From: Bugulina stolonifera
Taxonomy: Eukaryota > Bryozoa > Gymnolaemata > Cheilostomatida > Bugulidae
NCBI GenBank assembly: GCA_935421135.1
Contig: OW285189.1
Span: forward strand, 12,917,072 to 12,981,071
DNA length: 64,000 nt
Direction: 5' to 3'
The notes beneath the pieces were generated by a model, which saw only the letters and a list, made by a program, of their open reading frames with translations, was not told the DNA's origin and made no database searches. Positions 27,701 through 39,700 of this stretch are shown here, piece after piece (within the stretch, counting starts at the first letter, position 1; every line of letters begins with the position of its first letter). Made by a program: the position numbers and the translations under genes.

Positions 27701-30700
27701 AACCCAACTATCTTGGCAGCAAGCAGAAAGAAATAGAAATAAACATCAAAATGAAGAGTTAGTAGAGCCCGAAGCATTATTAAACAAGTAAGAACATGTT
27801 GTGATGATTTTTTTATTAAATTGCAAAAATTACAAAATTCATGAAATTTAACTTAACCTTCAAATTTATTTTGATCATGCAAATAGTTTATGTTGTGATT
27901 AAAAATCAAGACAAGCAGCCAGGCATATTATTAATCCTTAAAATAATCCTCATTCTCATCAACACTAGCACGTAGAATATCTACCTTCTAAGCCCCCATC
28001 TAGTGCCTTTCCGCTTTCATCTGTAGCTATAATCTCTCTCACTATCTTTCCATCATCCTCACTTCTAGCCAGCCACCTTTTACATATAAACCAGTAGTCT
28101 TCAGTAACGATTTCAGGGGTTGTCTCATCCTCCGGTGACTCGTCAGATATCAACATTTCCTCCTCGTAACGACTAGCCCTGCGAGGGTCTGTACGCTCAT
28201 ATTTACGTTGCAATGACTTCTTTCTATCCTTCCCACCTCTTTCTAGCGACTCCATGCTGTCTCTTCTGCTTAGCTTAGCGCTAGAACCTAAGATTTACCC
28301 AATACACAATACATAAAAACGCAGTTCAGCCTAGGCTATCAACGGATAAATAACACAAAGTATTGATTACAGTCACCGATGCTTTCATTGTTAAATAATT
28401 GAACTTTTACCAAGTGCTATGCAATGTCATCTGGATTTGAGAAGTTAGAAATACGAACCCTTGCGCTGCAGAGATTTTTTTCCTCGAGGTGTTCTGTCAC
28501 CTTTGAAAGAACCAGATCTGGACCGAGACCTGTCTGTTACTATCTCATCCTCACTGTCAAAGTCAGACAGTCTTCGAGAATCAGAATCATCTGAGAATCT
28601 GGAAGGAAATACAAACTTTTATATAAAATAACGATAAGAGTACACGTAGAATTGGATAGATAATTACACCTCAACTGCCATCAGCCAATTACTAAACAAA
28701 GATACCATGGACTAGTTATGAAAAAATTAACATCAACATAATACATAAGCATCTATGTAAAACATCAGTAGGCCATATTTCTCAATAAAGTAACATACAT
28801 AATATATTTAACTCACTGGTCACTGTAGGCACCTCTAGTAGAAGAGCCTCTCTTTTTCTTACTTCTGGAGAACCTGTCTGGTTCTGGTGTCCTACCTCTA
28901 GAGTATCTGTCTGGCTCTGGTGTCCTACCTCTGGAGTACTTGTCGGGTTCTGGAGACTTTCGTTTAGTCTTCTTTTTAGCCCCTCGCTTCTTAGATTTCT
29001 TAGCTGGATGACGCTGGATGAGAATCTTGTCTAGATGCCAACCAGAGAAGGACCCCTTACCGTCATGGCCAACTCTGATCTTCTGTAGAGGTCCAATATC
29101 CTTCGCTTCAATCTGCAAAGTATCAGCCAAATATAAAACTCTGTTAATACGACAAATAGTCTAGATGGTCATTGACACATAATATCTGAATCATCCATGT
29201 AAAGTGGACACATACGCGGTTTATACATGGTGCATAGCACAAAAATAATTTCAGTGCAAGAGAAACCCGCAGTTGAATATTTCATGAAAACGCTGATCAT
29301 GTTATTGCAGTGTGACTTGGTCAATCATTCACCTCTAATAAATATTTGAAACTCTTCGACACAGAGTTATGATCACTTGAGTTAAAAGAAAACGCCGTAA
29401 ATTTGAATCATATACAAATGTACATCGCTAAAATTATAGTTTGCAACGTAAAGACCCTGTGACGATACCTTGAACTTGTCTATTTGACCTTGCTCAAAGT
29501 TATCTGTCCTATTGCGTAGCTTATATTCTTCCGTCTTTCCATCCTCTCCATACAGCTGTACGAATACGTTAGCATCTGTACCGCCACCTCTGACATCTGT
29601 GGTCCATACACTGATTTCATAAGGTATACCTTCAACAAAAACATACATGAGTACAACTGTACCTATACTATTGTGCAGTGGTTGAAACATACTTTGTATA
29701 TGTACATGATTGTATTGCACGTAAAATAGTGCAAACAGTGAAACTAAATTTAGTAGATAAGAAGTAAATAACAGCACCACATTAAATCAGAGTATTGTAC
29801 TATAATGTTATAAATTATATGCCCGTAGTATCTATTATAAAACATATTCCCGCAGTTCAATTACATAGATATTAAGAACCATGGTTATTAGAGTGCAGAG
29901 TTCAAAGGGAACCTCCATGTGATGAACTAACAAATTTGACAATTTACACTTTTCGAATCTGGTTAGAACTCAAACTGTGTATAAAGCAAAGGCATTTCAC
30001 ATACATTTGTCTTTCTTAGAGAGCTCAGTGGGTTCCAACTCGATCTCTATTTTACCGTCAGCCTCATCCTCAGCAAGCCACCGATGCATAGCAAACCGGT
30101 AGCTGTCACCAGTGGAAGGTACGTCTATAATGAGGTCATCGACAAACCATCCGGCTCCAACACCTGCCCCATCATGCCCTAGTCGTATCCTCTTTATCTA
30201 ATATAATGGAAATAATTGTTACAAGTAGGCCCATGCAAAATACAATATATTTGACATGCCTGGAATCATTTAATTACATGTAAACACACGTTTACAGAAT
30301 TAATACAGTCATGCAATATGTATATTTATGTAATGTGTATACGAGAAATCTACTATTTGACCTTCGTGTTTGCTTTGCCAACTTCTACTATCAGATTTAT
30401 GATGTACAGTTTTATCACAAAATCATAATCTATATTTCCCATGCAGTATGATTCTACTGTGAATTCATTTTTAGCCAGGAATTCGTACCCAAAGAATAAC
30501 AAGGAATATCTTTAATGGCTTGTCTTACAACTCATTTCTAATTGTTACAAATATACGTAGATGGAAAAATTCTACATGCGTTCTATTTAACAAAATGCTA
30601 CAATAAATGGATGGTACCGAGTTCATGGTTTGTGTACAGGCAGAGCTATAATATAAGTACAAGTACGTGCTCACCTTTCCAATGTCTGTAGCTTGAAGAG

Positions 30701-33700
30701 GGAATTTATCCGACCTTCCAGCCTCAAACTTATTTCTAGTATTCTCAGCGCTCTTCAGCTGCAGGACACCCGTATCTCCCTTATCACCAAATATCTAATA
30801 GAAAACACAAAACAATACGTGAACAACAGCTACTATTCATTTTCATATGTATATATATTCATATTCGTATACATATAAGTACATGTCACAAGCAATGCAC
30901 AGCTATGCTCTACCAATTTTACATATGAATAATACTGATAGTAATGCATATCTAAAATAAAACCACTTTTGCAATAATAAAGATATACATGTGATATTTG
31001 TCTAGCAAGAAAATTTATTTGTTAGTAGCCAGGGACTTGGCTCTACATCTGTAGAACCAACCCTTCCCTGACCAGGGTTTGAACTCAAGGCACTACGGCA
31101 CCTAATCAACAACACTGTGGACAGACACATTAAACCTTACACCAGCTCAGCTCCCTTATAAAAGGAACGTCCATCAGTGAGAAAGCAGTACATGTGTAAT
31201 AAACGAACTGCACACTGCAAACTGCACCCCTTTATGGCCACCTTGCTCTATACAGGGTGTTAAAGGGCTTTTGGCCATACTTTTTATTCATTCGCTACAT
31301 TTCCAGCACCATCGGAGTTGTCTTACCTTGAGGTAAGCGTTGGCGTCTGTACCTGCTCCACTGACATTTCCTGTTTTGATTGTAACATTGTAGGTGGTTG
31401 TTGACAGGAGCTGTGACCCACCAACAGTAATCTCTCGGACTATCAGACCGTCATCTTCATCTGTAGCGAGCCACCTGTTACACGTGAATGTCTGGTTGTA
31501 CTTCTCAGTACCGTCTTGTTTGACTATAACCTTGTCAAGGAACCAGCCAGCACCAGCATTCTTTCCATCATGGCCGACACGGATCTTTGATAACTTTTTC
31601 AGGGTCACGGCTTCAAATGTGAACGAGTCAACCTGAAGTAGAGAAAAGACCGCGCATTTACAACACAGTAGAATTGACAAAAATAATATTACAGGATGTA
31701 CATGCCTTTAGTTTTCTTTGTATCCATTCTGTGACGACTTCAATTTTGTGTTTTTTTACATCTCTGCATTTCACTTACATTTCCTTTCTCAAATTTGTTG
31801 ATATTAGTAGAGGATGTAGTCAAAGCACGGTCTCCGGTGTCACCGAGGGTTCCAAACACATTGAGGAATACATTAGCATCTGTTCCAGCTCCTCTCTTTG
31901 AGCCAGTGTAAACTTCTGCTGTGTACTTCACCACTGAAGTAAACAACATTATTAATTCAACATCTCAAAATATTCTCAGAAATTAAACTGAGTAGCTAAA
32001 CCTCAAACTGTAAACATGGTAAGATTGCTTGAGACATGTATATCCATCCTATTAATCTTCTCCAGCAAGCTTTCTAATTTTCTGACCCTCAGTAAACAAA
32101 ACATCTCTCACATTGCAGGCACACTGGCATTGTATGTGTAAGTATACAATATAATATTATGTAGCCATGTAGCATGGGCACTTACATGGCAATGGGGTTT
32201 TGATTCCGGGACCTTCCGCGGGAATTTCCCTAACAGTGGCTCCATCATCTTCATCAGTAGCCAACCATCTGTTACAGCTGTAGATAAATCTTTCTTTTGT
32301 TTGCATGTTCTCCATTTCCACCTATACATATGTATGAACATCATCAGACACAGTATGCAAGACAGTGCAATGCTACTAGTACAGGCACACCTTCTAAATC
32401 TATGGGAAATAACTTAAACATCGCTGGTAATTCAAATGATTATCTTACATTTATAATAACAATTAATATCAGGTAGAAGCTTGCAAATACCGTCATACTG
32501 CAAATAAAGAAATTAGCAAGTGCTTGGTCAATCTTGGAGTTGTCTTTCCTTAGAGTGGTATCGATAAAAAATCACCATGTCCATCAAAGATTAAATCATC
32601 CACTTAGAGGCTGAAACATAATTACAACAGTTTGTACCTTATTAAGATGCCATCCTGCAGCTGGGTTACTGTTGTCATGGCCGATTCTAATCTTGAAAGG
32701 TTTACCGACGTCTGCTAGCTCCATCTTAAAGTTATCAACCTGGCCTGCTTCAAAGTTATTTGACTCATTATCAATCCAGTGTTCATCAGATTTCCCTTTG
32801 TTACCATACAAGACGAGGTAGATGTTGGCATCTGTCCCAGCCATACGTATGTCGCTGGTGTGAATCCACACATACCACGTGACCTCTGTAAAATATGTGT
32901 GTCATGCAATGATTGATCAAATTCTACATGGAAGGTGTCATTATTTATTTCAGTTATTAGATATATCAAGTACGCACATTTTAAAAAGAGTGAAGAAATA
33001 ATGCGGTGTGTATTATACAGGTTACCTGTTGAGTGTGAATGTATACTTCTTAGCGATAGTCATATTGCCAATTCATCCAATAGTGTCGCAGGATTTTGTT
33101 GTCCTATGTACATATTAGTTCTTATACAATATATTATATTGCCCACTAGTCTCAACAACCATGGATTCAATCAGAGATATCGATTACAATTTGATGTAAA
33201 TTATTGTTTTATTTCTTGAGTCAGGCAATGGAATTACCTCCCTTACAAATTGATGCAACTCATGCTGACGTGCTGTCCTGTACATGAATTGCCAATCGAT
33301 ACTGAATAACTATGTGAATATCTCCAGTATTTTGCTTGCTGAGTGTATTTACCAATATTTAGTTACTATTCTACAGATTGTAGGTTTTTGTTGCATTGCC
33401 TTTTGAACAGCAGGCTAAGTAGTTTGTAAAGTCTTACTGAAACTTTCAATTGTGCTGTTATATTGAGTAGCAAACATACATGTACTTTAAAGTAAACATG
33501 CAGTGCACATGGAGTATGAGAACATTGATATTAGTAGACAGTAGGTAGAGTCTCTTCATATGGATGCAGATAAAGAATTGTTGAGCAACAGCTCACAACG
33601 TGTGCCATGAACTGACTGAGCGCTATTGACAGTGTGTATAGACTATTTGACTTCAGTATAACATTTAGTTTAGGGACCACAGATGTTAGAGTATAGTTGT

Positions 33701-36700
33701 TGAGGATATCCATGCCAATACAAACATGCTCACAGGACCGGAGGATAATACAGATTTGTTAGTACTGGAGTAGAGACTTCACACTAGATAGTAACATGCA
33801 TTCTAAGGGTCACTTACCACCCGCCCATTCTACTGAATGTGATACATAAGAGCCAGAAGCTATAGAAGTGACACAACTATAGTAAATATAGGGTTTTATA
33901 ATAACAAAATGCAAAATACTGCGAATAGAGGGCCGTGTCCTTGAGTAGCAGGATGACCAATGGAACAATCTAACTATGGCATAACTAAAGTATATGTAGC
34001 TGTAAGATAAATATGTATGACTAACTTTTCTCCATCTCCTTTCTGAGAGTCATGAGTTCTGTGAGTGTTCGTTCCAGCAAACCATCTCCTTCATCCAGAG
34101 CCATCCATTTACCACAAGGAAACGTTTGCTCTACTCCAGCACTCGGGCACTTCACAATCACCTGCAAAGAGCCAACAATATAAAAACTGCCTCTACTAAG
34201 TATATCGTGTTGCATCATATAGTTATAATATTAATAGTCACATAGAGGGTAAAATAAACTTCTAAACAAATACAAGCTAACATACAGGTGATTTTATTGC
34301 CATATACGAAAAAATATCGTAAAATAGTGTCAACAGCCTAATGCTAACAATACTATTAACATAAATGAGACAAATAAATGAAGCTTTATGTGATGAAGAT
34401 GGAGATCTATCATAAGAATATATGAACATAATTGAATGAATAACATTACCTGTTGGCAGTACCAACCGGGTCCACCACCACCGTTGTCATGTCCAATGTC
34501 AATCCTAGACAGCGGGCTCAGCATTTGAGCTACTTCCACATTAAACTCATCCGTCTTTCCTCGTTCAAACTTGCCATTGTTTAGCCATATCTTACCACTG
34601 GTCTTATTACCACCTTTACCTCCATGTAACACGACGTAGACACGTGCAGACGTCCCAGCATGTCTCACGTCTCCAGTTTCCACCTACCACAGAGAATATT
34701 GTGTGTCCATTGGTCAAATTAGAATACAGCTCGCATTGATGATAGCTGATATATAGCCAGTTCTCAGATGACCTGGCCTTGAATGACGGAAACCAACTGA
34801 CCAGGTGATAATGGTACTGTAATCATCGCTAAACATGTATATAAACATGCATACACACTAATATCATAGCTGCACCATGTAAAAACCACTCATAATGATG
34901 AAACGATGCGCTTATGTTGAAGTTATCTTCTCTCCTCTTACTACAATTACTAAAATTCTATGGTGTTCATGTCAGCTCTTTGAAAAAATTAATATTATGT
35001 AGCGAGTAAGGTAAAATCCCGACACTGTGTAACACCACCTCCAGCTTACCTTTATGTTGTAGGGAACACCAGGAGCTGCGTCATTCTCGCCGACTCCACA
35101 GTAGAGATCTCTAGAGATTTGCCCATCATCTTCATCGACAGCGAGCCAACGACCACATGGGAACTCATAGACTCTCTGTTGATCAAGATCGTCTACTATA
35201 ACCTACAAGTGGAGAGATGGTGAGATGTTACCAGTAGATCCGTATGCAGAAGTTGCTTAGTATAACAGATAGTGTAGACTATTGGATTACCATTATACAA
35301 TGTTTATGTGTGGTGACACTATACTTAGTTTATGTTCTTTTGCAATTACCATACATGCAGCATTCTTAAAACATTTATAATAAGCAGTAAATGGTTTCAA
35401 GTACATCTACATGTATGGTATATTGTTATAACAAGCATGTGCTCTCACCTTGTCCAGAAACCAACCAGCTGAACCTCCTTTGTTATCATGGCCAATACGA
35501 ATACGGTTTATGGTTCCAACACAACCACATTCTAACATAAACTCATCAGTCCTACATAGAACAAATATAATAATAAAGTAGCATAAAATTATAATGATCA
35601 GTATACAAATATAGCATGAAATGCCTCTGCATTGAGTTATTATAACAGTTTAATTTACATTGATTTTGACACGCTATCTTGGCTATTATAAAAAATATTC
35701 ATAAGACTTTTTAGGAGCTATCCTATCAAATTCTAGAGCTGCAATGAGTGGACAACTCCCAGAACTAGTAAATCGAATGGTTGTCAAAACATTTATAACA
35801 AAAACTGCTTTGCAAACTGCATGACTGCAAACTACAATAACTGTTACAAGCAGAATTATCTTCTACCAACTGTTGAATCGAAAGATGGCATCAATTATAA
35901 AAATAACACGTCATGACAACTGTACTGCTATTAGAAAAGTAAGTCAGATAATATCAAACTATGATGTTATATTACTTACGCTCCTTTCTCGAAGTTGTTC
36001 AGCGAGTTATCAAGCTTACGTTCTGCAGAGTCGCCATGTTTACCAAACAGAGTGATGTATACGTTAGCATCAGTTCCTGCTCCTCTCTTATTGCCAGTGT
36101 ACACTGTCACCTTGTACTTGTTAGCTATATTAATGAAAAGTAATAGCAAGCATTATAAAACGGGCGATTAATAATTAGCGAATCTGTATGTATTCATATT
36201 GTAACTCCAACACAATCAACCATATTTACTGTCATAAATTTTCATGTACATGTATATAGACCTATATATACATGTATGTAAATGTATATACTGTACATGG
36301 ACACACATGTAGGCATATACAATGTAGATACAATGCCATGTCATGTACATACATGTAGATGATGTAATAATATATCATTATGTAATGACGGTGAACTTCA
36401 GATTATTTCTGCATTCATTTAGCACAAAAAATTTTTCTAGTGACAATTGTTTATAGATATCACGTCCTATCATATAGAGAGGTTATATGATGTACAACAT
36501 AGAAATTTCACTTAGTAATATATAGAATAGAGAGACCACACAGTAATCTATAGAGAGGTCACATAAGGTACATTTATAGAGAGGTCACATGATATATAAA
36601 TAGGTCACATGATACATAGAGAGGTTACATGATATATAGAGAGGTGACGTGATGCGATATAGAGAGGTCACATGGTGCAATGCAGAGGTCACATGAGAGA

Positions 36701-39700
36701 CACTGTCCTGTGACTCCATTGTATACAAATAGGAATTTCCATTTGGGGCAAATTCAAATTTATACTAAAATGTTGGTATTTAGACAGAATGTGCAATTTG
36801 CCAGCTAAACATGATAAACATGTTCACAAGTAGATATCAGTGTTCATGCTCCTAGAGATACAGTTTACATGACCTCTTACAAATAGAAAGAATTTCAAAA
36901 CCAAATATTCACACACAAAAGGAGGTTTACGTACAGTGGAGACTACAATGTAACACTGACATGTTGTTGGACGAACACATAACAGGCTTGTAAATAGAAA
37001 TAAATAAATTATGACGTGTGAATATCGCACAGTTGTCATCGGAATGACAAGTAAACGAATATATTGTGTTCTATGCAATCATAACAACATAATGCACTCA
37101 ATCCTACCATATCCATAATGACCTACCGACTAAAATAAATTACAAACTTAATTATAAAACAAACTACAATCAATACAATGTTAAATTTCTGATGAGCTAG
37201 AACTGGGGTTATTAGCCTGAAATTCAAGTGCTCTGAAATGATGAGTGTGTATATTAGTGGGTTATTGTGAAAATTAACAACCCAAGGTTCACAATCTAGA
37301 TTGTTTTTGGAAGGCCTGAAACCATGGGTTATCAGAAGGTATTATGACAACAAGGAGAAGACAACTTCACATTATAATCAATAGCTTATGAACGCAGGCT
37401 CAGCTTGTACAATACATTTTTATGTCTAATATAGCATTATTAGACATAAAAATCTATCAGTATTTTATGTATACCTAGAATTTGATAGTCTGTTTGTTTA
37501 TACTGTCTTCCATGCAGATCAGTTTAAATAGAGGCTGCTCACCTTTCCTCATTGCTAATGGGTCCTTACTGCCAACAAGGTCTCTGCATATAGCACCGTC
37601 ACCTTCATCCTTAGCCAGCCATTGTCCACATGGGAAGAAGTACTTCCATTGTGGATGAGTAAGATCGGTAGCAACAACCTGAAGAAAAAAAGAGAGTCCT
37701 CTGTCAATTACCAGCTATTTTAAAACTAACAGCAACAGCAGTGATATCAAATAGTTATAATAAATTATAATGGTGAGTAAACAATTTTCTTCTTGTATTC
37801 AAACCAATAAACAACTGCCATAGATTTAATAAGAACATTTAATTTGCGGACATAAAATAAAACTTCAAGTTATTTCAATTGGGAACAAAACTAAGCAACT
37901 ATTACAAGACAGACAGTCTAAGTAGTGCCAGCCGTACAGATGCAATCCTGACCTGTACCACTGTTAGATGTAAGAGCATTTAACCAACAAAAAATACACA
38001 AGTCGAATAGTTATGTAAATGCTATATTTAAAAAGACATTTAAATAGGCTAGGTAGATTCTCTTTTTGACCATTGAGGTCGTAATTTACTTACCCTTTCC
38101 AGATACCAGCCAGGGCCATTCCCTGAGTTGTCGTGCTCCACACGCATCTTAGTCATCGGCCCAACACATTTGGCTTTGAAGGTAAAGATATCACTTTGAT
38201 TCCTCTCAAATACCTTCTTACTCCTGCTCTTCAGAGGTATCTTGTCAGTCTGACCACTTTTACCATATATGGTAACAAAGACGTTAGCGTCTGTGCCAGC
38301 ACCAGTCTTGTCACCAGTAATCACCGTAAGTTCATATTCTAATAGTAAAACATACATGTACATACAGTATAGTCGCCATCATACATGAAAAACTTGACAT
38401 CTTATTTAAAACCCTTATGTTCCTCTACAGTGCCAACTCAAAGTGAGACTAGTGCAGTGCCAGAAAATCAATACTTCCAGCTACGATGATATGATAATTT
38501 AGAAAAGCAGAAATAGTAGGTTTAGTGACACATGTTAACCAATCGGTGAGAACACGACAATCAAACCCACCAGTTTTAGCCGTAAGCTGGGAGTAGAGAG
38601 TCCTAGCAATCTGGCAATCAGTGTGGTGCAAGGAGAACCATTGGCCGCAGCTAAACAGCCATTTACGGTGATTGGTCATGTTCAATATTTCTACTTCCTC
38701 CACAAACCAGGCGTCTTTTTCTGTCAGCCCATCGTGCTACATAATGAGTAGAGCACATCATTTTTGTTCAATATGGTTTGTGTATTATACTACACAATCA
38801 TGTAACCTCGCGGCACATATAGTCAAGGTGTAGACCCCAGAGCTATAAACAACAATAATGTATCACATAGTTATGTTTCTAAGGCTATAGATCTACTGCA
38901 TGCATTCACATACATTGCATGATGTAGAAAGTATTATAAATGTTGACAAACCTCCAATGTGATAGACTTGATATCGCCGATGTCTTCTGTTTTGATTTTA
39001 AATGTTTGTGTTGAACCAGGTAAAAACTTGAATACTTTTGTTTTTGATTTCTTATTTTCTGCAGCTGACTTTGACTTGACTGCAGATTTACTTTTGCTAA
39101 GGCACTTCTTAGTCATTTTTCCCTTACTACCTTTCATCCTGAGATACACACGGGCACTGGTTCCATTGCTCTTTTGACTTCCTGTGGTAATCGAGACTTT
39201 GTAAACTGTTTCCTTTCTCATTGTTACAGCATTACCACCGGTTTTATTTGTTTTATGGGCACCAGAACGAGGCCCATTAGGACCATAGTAAAACCTGCCA
39301 CCACCGCTACCACCACCAGCACCATCACGGCGCCTCCTCTACAATTAATACAAATACTCTGAAACTTACATCACATAGGGGAACAAATAAGCCAATGCGT
39401 ATGCAGACACCATTCACATGCCTTTCCTTTTTAATCATGAGAAAGTATCACCAAGTTGCCCAGAACCACTGAGAATCACTTTTGTGTTCACATCAAGGTA
39501 AACTAGTGAGTGCATATTTCTCGAGCATCATTGCAGGACTGGCTGAAGTGGAGCCTCTATTTAACCAAGTAACTCAATCTGACTAATCATGACACATTCG
39601 TACCGCAAATCACGTCTGCTGATAAAAGCAAACTTACCACACTACTTTGAGGAATATTTGAAAATCTTCTAGTAAAATATTCGTGGAGATGTGGATCTTC

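Noticed and set aside
36474..36700. CRISPR-like array of direct repeats
   Set aside because: Repeats are degenerate and contiguous, without unique spacers of constant length, and the DNA is animal nuclear.
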